DNA from: Cucumis sativus | Taxonomy: Eukaryota > Streptophyta > Magnoliopsida > Cucurbitales > Cucurbitaceae | Assembly: GCF_000004075.3 (NCBI RefSeq) | Contig: NC_026657.2 | Coordinates: 9,610,001 to 9,674,000 of the forward strand | Direction of reading: 5' to 3' | DNA length: 64,000 nucleotides | In this document: in pieces, positions 27,383 through 40,858 of the stretch | Layout: every line of letters starts with the position of its first letter | How positions within the stretch are numbered: the first letter of the stretch is position 1 | The notes under the pieces: generated by a model | Seen by the model: the letters and a program-made list of their open reading frames with translations, nothing else | The model's database searches: none | What the model was told of the DNA's origin: nothing | Position numbers and translations under genes: made by a program

Positions 27383-28250
27383 TACTCATCGTTAAATATT
27401 CAATCGAACATCTCTACAATTACTATAGAGTAAAAGAATTTTTCATCTAATATTTTTGATTATTTAAAAAAATACAAAATAGATAAATAAACTCGTATAA
27501 CTTATATGATTACATGACACTTTACCATAAAAACATTAGTAGAAAAATAGAATTAATATTGCCTATCAATTCTATCACCTTTTAATAAACATAGAATAAA
27601 GTTAGTCTTAATTGGTAATAACGAGGGATTGAACACTTTGTAGTGTGGGTAAATAAATATGGATGGAACTCAAGATACTACTGAGAAACATATTTTCATG
27701 AAAAAATAAATTGAACTAATAAAATGAAAAAAAGAAAAAAAAACAAATAAATAACTTGTGAAAAGGTGGGCTGCCTTTTTACTTCACTTGAGTTGGAGAA
27801 TAACTACTCTTTTGTCTTATAACTCTTATCCATTTTTTGTACCCAAACATTATACAAAAGAATCATATTTGGATTTGGATATTTTTCATTTTTAATATTT
27901 TTGTTAAAATATTAGATTTATGTATTTAAACTCATATTCAATTTTATTTTTAACCTAATATTTTAAGGTATGGTCATTAAGCTAATAATGAATGTGATTA
28001 CGGAAAGGCAATTGTAGGTTAGTGACGTAAATAATATAAAATTAAAACTAACAGTAAAATTCCGAGTTGATTTGTCAGACTCTTCCAAATGAAATATAAA
28101 AATGAAACTCTGACCCACGTACTTTTCAATTTTAAAATCAGTGGAAGCTCATCGTATTTATTTATGAACCTCCAAATTCAAACACCATCAAACAATTCAT
28201 TAATCTTCTTCCTCTTCCTCCGATCGCTCTGCTCTTCTAATCTTTTCATC

Positions 28251-30682
28251 ATGAAGCACGAAGGTAACCAAACCTATATTTTTCAAAAATTCTTTCATTC
28301 TCTTCTTCTTTGAAATTCACCGAATGTTCAACATTAACTCTATTTCTACTTGTTTTATGCTCAGATGGCGGTTTTGGAAAACTCATTCCAACATCGCACT
28401 ATCTTAATCAGTCGTTTGTTGGAGGTGTCGCCGCCACCGGTAACCGCCATTTCCGCCGGACTTCCAAGCCTGTCATCAACAATCAGAAGTTGATTCCGCA
28501 TCTACATAGGACGGAGTCTGGCCGTGTTGATTTCTTGGAGAGATTTTCGCATTATGTTGGTAAAATTTTCAGAATTTCTAACTATTTTAATTAATTTTTT
28601 TATGAAAAAAAGAAATTTTAGCCCTTAAAATTTTGCGTTTTCTCTTTCAGCGAGGCAATTGGGGATTTCAGATGTAGATGAGTGTCCTCAACTCTGCAAG
28701 TTAGCAAACAACTATTTGAGGAAGACGAAAGGGTGTGAGGAAGAAATTTATGCATATTTCGCTAGTGAAGCTGGGGGAGAATCTCTGTATGTGAAGTTAG
28801 TGACTGAGTTTGATCAATGTATTTTGAGTTATTTCGCCTTCCATTGGAGCCAAGCTTCATTGATGATCACTCAGGTACAATTCAACAAATTTCCCCCAAA
28901 AAAAGTCAACACGAATTTAAAATTTCAGTGTATCCCTTAATTAATGGCGGGTTTATTGATAGGTTTTGGGTGTTGACTCCGAGCACAAGAAGTTGAAAGA
29001 CCTTGTGGTGGCAGCCACTAGGTGATTCCCTTATTCATCTTCGTCAATTTTCTTGAGAAGTCAATTTTGGTTCCTGAGTTTTGAACTTTAGACACAACGG
29101 CATCTTAACTATAGGATTAAGATCCTTTAGATAACTTTGAGAAATGAAGATTCTTAATAATTTTCTCTCTTTTTTTTGGGTTTCTGGTTGTTATTTTTTA
29201 TAGGAAGCAAAGATTTGATAGGGTGAGCAAGGATTTGAAAATGACTAGGGTGTTCTCTACTTTGGTGGAGGAGATGAAGAAGATTGGCTGTGCTGCTTCT
29301 AAGGGCGAGTCGAAATGCTCCCTCACGAAGCCACGGTCGTCTCAAAGACAGAGGAGCCCTGTGCTTCTTATGATGGGTGGTGGCATGGGGGCTGGCAAGA
29401 GTACTGTCCTCAAAGACATTCTCAAAGAGTGCGTAATTTTGTTCCTGAGTCTCTTACGATCGGCAAAACTTTAAGAGCTTTTAGAACGAAGTTTGTTGAT
29501 AGTGAGTTGCTAAATTATGCAGGCCCTTCTGGTTGGAAGCAGAAACAAACACAGTGACAGTAGAGGCAGATGCCTTCAAAGAAACTGATGTTATCTACAA
29601 AGCCATCAGCTCAATGGGCTATCACGACGACATGCTTCAGACTGCTGAATTGGTGATTGTTTCTCCTCTTCAGCAAAACCACACATTTAATTACATCTTG
29701 AATTGTTTTGATGACTAAACTAACTTACCTACGTGATAAATCACATCAGGTACACCAGCCTTCAATTGATGCTGCATCTTCATTGTTGGTCACAGCATTA
29801 AACGAGGGACGGGATGTGATCTTGGACAGCACTCTGTCGTGGGCGCCATATGTCATGCAGACAATTGAAATGGCTCGAAACATTCACAAGCGTCGATATC
29901 GTATGGGAGTTGGGTACAAGGTAGAGAATGGCGAAGTCACAGAGAATTACTGGGAGCCTGTGAGTGAAGAAGAAGAGGATGGAGAGATGCAAGATAGAAT
30001 GCCATATAGAATAGAGTTGGTTGGAGTTGTTTGTGATGCTCATCTAGCTGTTGTTAGAGGAATAAGGTACGTAAGAATATAACTCAAACTTTTGGAGCTT
30101 TGCCTTTAATTTGAACATCTTAATTAAGCCATTTATGGTTCTAAGAGAGGTTCTAATGGATTTGAACAGGAGAGCCATAATGATGGGAAGGGCTGTGAGG
30201 GTGAATTCACAGTTGCAATCCCACAAAAGATTTGCTAATGCTTTTCCAAAATACTCTGAAGTTGTTGATAGTGTCAGGCTATATTCCACCAATTTCATTG
30301 GCAACCCACCCAAGGTATGCTAAATTTATTCCTTGAAATTTGATTTTACATAGTTTTTTCAGGAAAATGTTAAATTTCATATGTATTAATTACTTCAAAC
30401 GTGCTACCATATTCACAGTTGATCCATAGAAAAGACGGTACCGACCCGTTTCAGACGATTGATGCGGAAGCAAGTGCGTGTTTGACAACGTTAAGCAATT
30501 TGAACCCCGATGCTGAATCCGTTTACGAACTATACCCGAACCCAAGCCCATTTTCTGAACCTGAGGCCATTTGGAAAGAAATTGCTTTGACCCCTTCGAG
30601 GTTACAATCTCAGAAAGAGCTGAGATCTGCCATTAAAAAGCTAGAAAGTTCAAGAACAGTCTCAAGTAAAATAGAACAATGA
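28251..30682 (+). CDS. Zeta-toxin-fold P-loop kinase-like protein (nine exons)
   Basis: Exons 28251-28263, 28365-28559, 28651-28874, 28963-29021, 29204-29428, 29523-29652, 29750-30066, 30170-30314 and 30419-30682 close in phase to about 523 aa. The chosen start is ATG 28251, giving MKHEDGGFGKLIP; an in-frame ATG at 28164 would add 29 mostly hydrophobic and serine-rich residues and cannot be excluded. A Walker A motif GGGMGAGKST lies at residues 222-231 (Lys229). It is followed by the zeta-family region TVEADAFKETDVIYKA and later VILDSTLSW. Family members in plants (Arabidopsis At1g06750 and At2g30630, recalled) are poorly studied. Bacterial relatives phosphorylate UDP-N-acetylglucosamine, but that reaction is not established for plants. 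The N-terminal ~200 residues and the acidic loop SEEEEDGE are additions to the bare kinase fold. The gene looks intact and unlike a recent bacterial import. Confidence 0.85.
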
Positions 30683-32900
30683 AAAACTTGTAAATTTCAT
30701 GGTGGTTGAAGTGAAGTTTATGTTAATGACGAAAATCTTCACTTTTTAAAAGGAAGAAGAAGCATTTGCAGTTTTGACTAATCTATCAAACGCAATACTT
30801 CTCTTCTTATGGTTTTGATTCAGTTCGACGCATGTGTCGGCTTCTTTTTGGCGATTCATTCTGTTCAAAAGAATGTTGAAACCATGTGAGACAGACCTTA
30901 CTGGTCATCCCAAATGAATATATGATATGATTTAAACGTAGAAGACAAATTAGAGTGGACATAAAAGAAAAGTTTTACCGTTAAGATTCAACAAATGAAA
31001 AAAAGATTGAACCAAGAAGAATTTAATTACCATGCTAAATTTAACTTTAATAATAATTAACAGTACTCATGCAAGAAAAGAAGAACTTTGATTCTTTCCA
31101 TTGAAAAATAAATATCCTTACAGGTATTTATGGAAGCTAACACATTCACTTGGCCACCAACCTTTAGTTATGGTACCAACTTCACACAATCCTCTTAAAA
31201 ATTATCACAAAGATTATTTTACCCTGAGTTGTATGAATTTAACTCTATGAATCAATTTAAACTTTTTTTTTTTGTTAAACTTTCTTTAAAAAAGAAAGGT
31301 ATTGAATTATTGTAAAGGTAAAACAATCAAATCTCTCACTTCAAAATTAATAGTTGCAACTAAACTATTTTATGACTCACTTTTAAATTAATTTTTTTTT
31401 TAGTGATTGATAGCTATTTAAATTAAATTTTGATTCTTTTTAGAATAGCAAAGTACTCAACAAATTATCACATGTGTTTTTTTCTTCTAGAAAGAGTAGA
31501 GACAGATAGATGAAGACCAAACAAATGGTAAAACTACTGGAATTTAAGGAATAACTGTTAATATTTATTTCATTTTGGTAGTTCTCTTTAATCTATACAT
31601 AATGGTTGCATTTGAAAAAGTTTTATATACGTATGAAAGTTATAATCTTAACTACCTAAAAACGAAATTGCACTCAAAACTTAGATTCATTTCAAAATTT
31701 AAATTCTAGTTTGGTTTGTGATTCAATAATTATTTTGAAAAACAAAAATTTAGTAAAATTTTTTTTTACGTTGTATTTGAAAATATGTTTTGGATTGAAA
31801 ATTTAAAGAAATATATAATAGGCGTATCTATATTCACAATTTTTGAAAAAAATATTCACAATTTTTGAAAAAAAATGTTTAAACATGTATATGTTTAATC
31901 GTGTGTGAGTGGGTGTATGTGTAAGATATATATTTATTTATGAGAAAACTGGTGGGAATGGTGATTAAGATAGGGGCATCTCTAGAAAGTGTTTAAACAT
32001 ATACATTTTGTTTATGAAAAATTTGGTGGGAATGATGAATAGGATAGGGGCATCTCTAGGTAGTGGGTACAAACTTTTCTACTTACACCAACCTATTCAC
32101 TACTTATAGTACTTCAAAAAGCATATAATTCCTAAAATAACTATCACGCACTAACTTTGTAAACAAACACATTATCCATATATGAGTATAAAGATAACTA
32201 GACAGTGTCAAAAGGAACTACACTGTATATGCTCTATTTGATGCCCACTCAAAGAGAAACTAAGTAATTTATCAAGAAAAGCATCTCATTCTCTTGTGTT
32301 TTGTTGAATAATTAAATTATACACTTCATATACAAATTTAGATATTAAAGTGTGACAAATTTAGAGTTTAGATTTAGACTTCATATTACACTAGTCGATG
32401 CAAGTAGCTCTCATGTAGGTAAGCTTAAAAGACGAAATCAAATTGAAGAGTGGACGAACAGATAAACACAAAAAACAGATGAAATTTTCTAAAAAATTAA
32501 CTGTCTACTTCCCTTGGAATGCCATGTCATGCGAAGACTAATTTTTGGGCTTGGGTGGCAAATTTGAACGCACATGGGAGTTGATAATTCCGCGTTGAAG
32601 TATATGATTGGGTAGTGCAATATGGGGCATTGAAGCAAGGTGACCACCAAAGATCTTCATTTTGGTGGGAAATTGCTAATTCCCAAGGAGCCTTCCACAT
32701 GCCCAACCCTTAGCTTGTTGACTCATAAAGTTAGATTAATTGATTTAGTTTGTAACCACTTATAAACAAAATAAAATACCATCATCGTTTTAAGGGGAAA
32801 AATCAAGTCTTGATGAGTGACACATAAAGATACATTGTATTGTTTCAATGTTGTTAAGTAATAAAAAGAACATCTCTTGCTCTCTCTATATTTGTTAGGT
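30683..32900. other. Intergenic DNA between zeta-like gene and RPS15
   Basis: AT-rich sequence with no supported gene. It contains two small direct repeats: 31830-31875 (ATATTCACAATTTTTGAAAA twice) and 31876-32063 (see separate entry). Confidence 0.55.
31876..32063. repeat. Tandem direct repeat with internal length difference
   Basis: Unit 1 (31876-31989) and unit 2 (31990-32063) both begin TGTTTAAACAT and both end GGTGGGAATG(G/A)TGA followed by GATAGGGGCATCTCTAG. Unit 1 holds an extra ~40 bases of GTGTGTGAGTGGGTGTATG-type sequence that unit 2 lacks. Confidence 0.75.
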
Positions 32901-32901
32901 T

Positions 32902-33313
32902 AAATAATTACGAGAAAATTACTTTTCTAATTTGTGAGATTATAAAAACAGATTTACTTGATCACTAAATTGTCAAAATGCATTTTTAATCCTTGAATTT
33001 TAAAAATAAGTTAAAAAAATCTCTGAAATATTTTTGTTTGATTTAAATAAATAAATAAATGATATTTAAATTAGAAAAGAAACAATTCTATAAAATTATG
33101 ATTTTTATAAATTATTTTTTAATTTAAAATGTCATATAATTAATTAAAATAAAAGTATAAAATTATTTGAAAGATATTTTAAACTCATTTTTAAAAAATT
33201 AGTAACTAAAAAAAAGTATGTTTTGAAAACTGAAGAAGTAAATAAATCTATTTTTATAAATTTGAAGATTAAAAAATTTTAGAGACTAAATACAAAATTT
33301 TCACTAATTATTT
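32902..33313. mobile_element. Foldback / MITE-like inverted-repeat element
   Basis: Left arm about 32902-33035 and right arm about 33155-33313 are imperfect reverse complements. AAATAATTACGAGAAAATT at the left end pairs with the complement of the right-end AAATTTTCACTAATTATTT. Inside, TATAAAAACAGATTTACTTG pairs with the complement of AAGTAAATAAATCTATTTTTATA, and TTTTAAAAATAAGTT pairs with AAACTCATTTTTAAAA. The core is AT-rich with no reading frame. It sits about 95 bases from the first site II motif of the RPS15 promoter. Confidence 0.6.
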
Positions 33314-33407
33314 GAAAATAAAATTTAAAGACTAAATTTTGAAACTCGAACTCAAAAAAAAAAAAAACAAAAGAGAAAGAAAGAAAGAAAAAGAATTTTT
33401 TAATTTC

Positions 33408-33599
33408 TGGGCTTCGTTGATTGGATAGTCGGCCCATTTTCATCATAGCAGCTTATGAACGAGGCCGATTAATTGCATTTAGGCCCAAGTGGAATAGTAA
33501 AGATGACAGGTCCGTTTATGCAAATAAAATTGAAGTCTAAGGGCTTTAGAGTTTATAAATGATCTTTATTTGACAATTTCGCTCCACTCGAAACCCTAG
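33408..33599 (+). promoter_or_regulatory. RPS15 promoter: site II motifs and telo-box
   Basis: TGGGCT at 33408-33413 and GGCCCA at 33431-33436 and 33482-33487 are site II elements. AAACCCTAG at 33591-33599 is a telo-box variant close to the expected transcription start. Site II plus telo-box is the standard arrangement in plant ribosomal protein promoters and supports growth-linked expression. ATG follows at 33659. Confidence 0.7.
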
Positions 33600-33658
33600 C
33601 AGCCAGAATCTCCATTTGCGCTCAGTCTACGGCTTCTGCTCATATCTGAACTCCAACC

Positions 33659-35022
<1,364 letters not shown>

Positions 35023-36800
35023 GAAGGGAATACCATTTGTCAGTCTTGGAGTATACTCTGCATTTCTTCAAGTTTTATGGATATTTAATTATTTTTCTTT
35101 ATTAGTCTATTTTTGATTACTTTTTGACTGGAATTTAATTTTCTACAAACAATGAAAGATAATTTTGATGGGTTCAGACGCAGGCTCTTGATTTACTTTC
35201 TCCATCCAAGAGTTAAACCAAGGCATTTATTTGTTTGATCTAAAGAATGCTTGAGATGTTCGTGGGGGGATTGCCTTTGTGTTTGCTTTTTAAGGTTCTT
35301 TTTTTCAGATTGTTTGGAGCTGCGTTGATTACTAGTATGAAGCTCTTCCTATATGTTCACTTATGTTGGTAGGCACGAAGTGGTCATTACTAGTATGTAG
35401 TTTTGTAGTGGCTTAAACTCGAAACTAACCATTACGTTATTGTTGTTTGTTGATCATCGCAACTCAACTTTTTTCTTTCTATGTGGGGGAAATGAACAAT
35501 CATCTTTTTATTAGTTCTAAATGTGAAAGGCATATAAATTGTTTGGTTGTACGTAAAAGGAAAATTGTTTCAAGTAACAATCATTTGAAAATATATGTAA
35601 GTAATTGAAAATATGAGTCTTGATATTTTGCTTTATATAAACACTCAAATGTTAATTTAGGTGCTCTCAAAAAGTGAATGTCGCAAGTGGTTAGCATATC
35701 TTCTGGAATTTGAGCATGTGTTGAAGAATTACAAGGGATTGCCATTTGAGTGTAATTATTTTTTTAATGGAAATTAGCATGTGGTGAAACATCTTATTCT
35801 CGTTCGATTTTTCTTTTAACGTTTGAATACCATTTCAATGTTAGTTTTTGAATAGTTTAGGTTTTATTGGGTAACCTTGTGATTTTCATTTTAAAAACAA
35901 TCGAGTCAAATTTCTGACCTTTTGATATAACATTTTAATCAGTTTAAATTATGTTTAGGCTAATTGATAAGAATCTTTTGGACATAGTAGGCTTGCTTAA
36001 AACCTTGTCAACTCAAGTCCCAGTGATCCATTTGAGTCCGCTTGGCCACGTCTGATGCTCACTTCATGACCGCATCAGGAAGTCCTCGATTAGTGACATG
36101 TAGAAGAAAATTATGAGAGTTAGCAACATTTTCACACATATTTTATATGGTAGCACATTTCATAAATGGCTCACTGCGAGGAAGCCAAGTAGCTAGTAGC
36201 TAGTAACTAGTACCACTTGTCTCTTTCATGAGTTCTGAAAATTTTCACACATATTTTATATGGTAGCACATTTCATAAATGGCTCACTGCGAGGAAGCCA
36301 AGTAGCTAGTAACTAATACCACTTGCCTCTCTCATGAGTTCTGAAAGTTAAAGTTCAACCTTACAATGGCAACACGCAGCGTCCAAGTGTCTAGTTCCTT
36401 CACATTTTGGTCACTGACGGTTTGACAACATAATTTTGCAGCTATAAATGAAAAATTGATTTTATTCTTTAATGTTGAACTCAATCAAAAGGTATCAGAG
36501 AATCTTCATTCGGAAGTTGTCCGTTCCAAATAATGTAGTTCTTCAAAATTTGTTTGCCTTGCAAAGCTTCTTCCAATGTTCATTAATGGAATTTCTGCCA
36601 TATGCTATAAAAAATGGAGCGTTTCAACGATATCGAATGGTATTGTTTTATTTATACATCCTCAGATTACTGAACAGACAAATTCCTAGTATCAACTCTC
36701 AACTGTTAACACTTATACTTGAGATCCTTCTTCCATCCCTTTGTTCACACTATTATTTTGTTTCACCTTCTTCATCAAGCACCACGTGTTAGATATTAAA
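35023..36800. other. Convergent spacer between RPS15 and CFM3
   Basis: 3' flanks of two convergent genes. A 106/113-base tandem duplication (36128-36346) lies in the middle. The short frame at 36472-36792 on the plus strand has no recognisable domain and is antisense to the end of the CFM3 transcript region, so it was not called. Confidence 0.55.
36128..36346. repeat. 113/106-bp tandem duplication
   Basis: Unit 36128-36240 is repeated at once by 36241-36346 with very few changes (ATTTTCACACATATTTTATA start, GAGTTCTGAAA end). The second unit is 7 bases shorter because one AGCTAGT step is missing from the internal AGCTAGTAGCTAGTAACTAG micro-repeat. High identity indicates a recent event. Confidence 0.92.
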
Positions 36801-36818
36801 TTTCATACTCGACGTGAT

Positions 36819-39800
36819 TCAGATGGTCTCATATTCAACCTCTGATTCTTGTACTTGGATTCCATTTGAAATATCCCCTTCTAGGTACTCGTCGCTAGCC
36901 ATGATATCGTCTTCATCTTCAACATCACTATCCTGATCATATGCCTCATATGTATCGGAGTTTTCGTCCTACAACCAAAGAAAAAAACAATAAGAACATG
37001 AAGTTAGATCTGCAGATAACAGATACAAAAATAGCAGAAATGTATCGAGTAAAAATAAACAGACCTCCGAGTCATTGTCAGTAGGATAAGCAGAATCTAG
37101 AGTATTGTATAATACTTCATCCCCTTGGTCTTTCACCTTCTCCATTTGTTCCTTTTGACATAGAAGATATCAAATAAGGTATCAAATTAGAGAACCAAAA
37201 AGTTGAAATAATTTCTGCAGTTGCGGGAGACTTACGATTTCAGAATTTAGTTTGCCCACTTTACTCTGCATTGCTGATATATGTTTTAGCAAAGCCTGTT
37301 GAGCAAATTAATGAGAAAACCAAGAATCAGTAAATGTCTACTTCGTTCTTCGTCTATAAGTTCATACGCATGAGGGCTTTTCAACTATAAGAAAAGAAAC
37401 TTAAATGTTGTACCTCATGCCTTTGAAGCTCGATCGAGCGTGCCAGAGCCTTCCTCTTTGTCAAAAGATTCTTGGGTCTCAGCAAAGATGGCCGTTTATA
37501 ATCCTTTCCTCGATAAACGATTATAGCATATCCTTTGGAGACTTTGTCAATTGAAACTAGGACACCCCCACTCTCAGCTTCGAGTTGCAGAGCAATATTC
37601 TTGACATGGTCAAAGGAATTGGCTTTTATCATGATCTTCACCAATTCACGATACTTCCAATGCAAGTGCATGTTCTCCACTGTGCCATCGAAAACTTCAC
37701 GCCTACCTGAAATAACACCATCCCAGTGAGTGAATTCTGAGTAAGTTGAATATGGTGGAGGGAGTTGTTTTACCTAGAAGCAAGAAAGCTTTCATTCGTA
37801 GACCAAGCTTACGAAACATAAATCTTTCCTCCTCAGTTATGCTATCAGGTTCAGCCTGCCGTTTCGCTGGTGTCATAAATGCTTCGACCTTAGCTAATGT
37901 TCGTTCAGCTTTCACCAATTTTCTTTCAGCCTAGAGAAGACAGATAATTCAAATAAAAAAGGATTCTGCTACATCGAAATAAGAAGTCCCATATCTTAAG
38001 TAGTCAGTTCATGAGTTATGTTTATAATATCAGCATCACAAGGAGATCAACAAAATCAAATCTCACATTCTCCAGTTCTACCAAAAAGGCAGGTTCCATT
38101 TGCAGCATTAAGAGCAGAATTCTAGATGAAGTAAAGGCAATTAACAATTTGAAGAAGATCTCAGATAGCAGAAGTTAACCCAAATTGAAGAAACTCACAA
38201 AAGCAAGCTTTCGTTCCAACTTCCTAACAAGGTCGGTGTGCCTCAATTGTTCAGCTTCCCGCATTACGTTTTCCTTGTGCTTGTCATCCAGAGCCTTTCC
38301 CCATCTAGCATCAGCATCTAGTGTTTCCTCTAGAGAACCAGCAGTTCCAGATTGCTCTGTTTTCTCAATGGGTACCACAAAGGCTGATGCTTTCAACCTT
38401 GCCTGTTCTTCCTTGTCCTGTAGAGATTTTGCCAACCTCTCCCTTTCTAGCAAAGCTTCAGTTACCTCAGGCGACAAGAAACTCTTTCCTCTATAGAATA
38501 CCAGAAAGTCTTTGTTTCTTGACAGAAGCATGCCTCCCGTCAATTTCTACATGAACCACTTAAACATTCAATTCATAAACTCGCTATAATGTAATATGAA
38601 TACACCACATTCATCCATAACAACAAACGTTACCTTGATCTCTTCAGCCATTCTTTCGCTAGTAGTCAGCTGCACACCTCGTTTCAGGGCGATTTTTGCA
38701 ATTAAACTTCGTTCCCACAATTTAGTCATTGCAATGGCCAATCCTTGAAGCTGTCTGTTTCTGCCTGTATCCATAAAAAATATCACCACCTGCAGCAGAT
38801 ATCACCAAGAATTTGACAAGAAGAAAATACCTAATGCAAAATGAGGAGGGAGTCTTCTGGCAAGTCTTTTTAAGGCTGTGGCTTCCTTAACTCCAATAGA
38901 AGATCTCACTCCATAAGGAAGTATTCTAAATGGAGGTTCATAGTCAGGAACTACTCCTGGGAGCATATCTGCATCTACGGGCAAAGGATCCAATCCTGGC
39001 CAGTCTGTGTATCTTGGACCCAAACCATCCAGCAATTTATTTACTTCATCCTCATAATTCACTTGTACTTTTGTCAATTGTTCGCTGCAATGTTCACCCT
39101 CTATGGAAGTTTCTGCTCTTTTTTGTTGCAAAGCATAAACATTACGGTGAGAAGAAGATTCAGAAGGAGCTATAGTACTAGCACCAGTTTTAGGCAATGC
39201 AGTGATTTCATTTCTCTTGTAAATCCGTTTGTTAAATTGTGGTGCTTCAGGAAGTTCATAGCTGACACCTCTATATAGAGACAACGAAGTTCCCGACCTC
39301 CAAATAACCAGTCCACCGGTTTTTCTCTGTTAAAAGAACAAATAAGACATGATAAACGATCACACCTTTAGTCGCAAAAATAGAAATCATATCTATTAAG
39401 AAGTTTCTGGGAACACAATGATTTCTTACAAAGCTCAAAATCAAAATCTGAACATCAATAAGCTTGCAGGTATTTTGATCATTCTGAAACATTGCAAAAA
39501 ATTTATCCCAGTATCTAATCATGAATGCTACATTCAAAATAGGCATACTTGATATGTTTATCCAGAGAAGATGGTAGCACGCCAACAAAGGGAACTCATA
39601 TACAATTTCATATTTTCATCATTGGCTGAGACATGGCTCTCAAACAGTTGTCTCAGCATCAATTGACTATTCTTACAATGAAAGCACACTGGGTGGATAA
39701 CTAAGCCCATATCCAGCCTATGCTAGGAAAGGAACTTTGCAAGCAAGGAACGCCTTCCATGTGGTCATTTGATCTTCTATCTACCATGGTAGTTTCCAAT

Positions 39801-40858
39801 CGGTTTATCATCACTATTATAACTACTTCATTTGCTAGCTCAATCGTCAGCTTTTTGTGAGATAACATTATGATTATGGAAGCCAAATCGCTACTATTTT
39901 GCAAATGCCAAAAATTTCATGAGCAAACAAATAAAGAACTGCAAAGAAAGCAAACCTCCAATATCTCATGCATCCTTTTCATGTTAAGTGCAGGAGGACC
40001 GAGAATTTTAAGCCTCACAATCTCTGATGATTTCCATTTTTCATGAATGACATCCACAACAGCTTGAGTCACTCCACCACCTCCTATCTTCATCTTGTGC
40101 CTTTTCTGGAAAGTCAAGTTCCTCAGCCTTCTCAATTCTGGCTCAGGAAGAGTCAATTGTGCCAATGATGCGCTGCCCCTTCTTGTTGAATCCCCATGTG
40201 TATCTTCCTTTTCTTTTGGCTTCTCCCATGGAAACCTAACTTCCCCATCACTTCCAAACATGTTCTCATCTCCCATAGGCGATTCCTTAGAAAACCCACC
40301 TCGAGTATTAGGCAACATTCCTTCCTCAATATAAAGTATGTCCTCCACAGACCCCTTTTCAATGGCTCTCTCTTCCCCCTTCTCTTTATTCTCATCGTCG
40401 ATGTACCCAAATTTCTTCAATTTCCTCACTATCTTCTCCATTGTACTTCCGCCTCTTCCATCATCATCAATCCGACTACTAGCTCTATAACTCTTCGAAA
40501 AACCTGTACTTGAAATTGAAACTTCATTTTCATCGCTACTGGGATAATCCAACACAGCACGAGGTGGTTTAGGACGATTCCGTTTCGCGGTTTCATTCCA
40601 CCTGTCTATCCAACTAACACGGGATAAATTTCTTCTCAAATTATATCGGTAAACGGGTGTTCGCGAGCTTAAACTCCCATACGAAATTCCATTGGAAAAA
40701 GTATCGGTGGTTAAACCATAAAACGAAGAGCAGAAAGAGCGGTTTCTGAAGACAACAGACGAACCGTACTTCAGTAAAATGTGAGAACTGTGGAATTCAG
40801 TCTGAAATGTATCGAAGAAGTTCGTGGCATGGCATAAACGACTGTGTAATAGAGCCAT
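36819..40858 (-). CDS. CFM3: CFM3-type CRM-domain organellar splicing factor
   Basis: Nine minus-strand exons (40858-39956, 39326-38831, 38764-38634, 38546-38199, 37930-37774, 37706-37414, 37295-37236, 37151-37065, 36968-36819) close in phase to about 874 aa, near the Arabidopsis CFM3A length. The basic, serine-rich, acid-poor N terminus fits an organelle targeting peptide. Three CRM RNA-binding domains follow: about 235-322 (ending [10 protein letters not shown] and SLYRG), about 448-545 ([20 protein letters not shown], then [18 protein letters not shown]) and about 657-760 ([20 protein letters not shown], then [11 protein letters not shown]). The tail is acidic (DSDVEDEDD). Family members help splice group II introns in chloroplasts, with CAF partners, and in mitochondria. 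CFM3A and CFM3B cannot be told apart here. Confidence 0.92.

Noticed and set aside
28251-30682. Recent bacterial gene transfer as source of the zeta-fold gene
   Set aside because: Eight spliceosomal introns, plant-like composition and known plant relatives argue for an old plant gene.
38185-39278. Several plus-strand frames of 70-103 codons
   Set aside because: Antisense to CFM3 exons with well-matched CRM domains; shadow frames.
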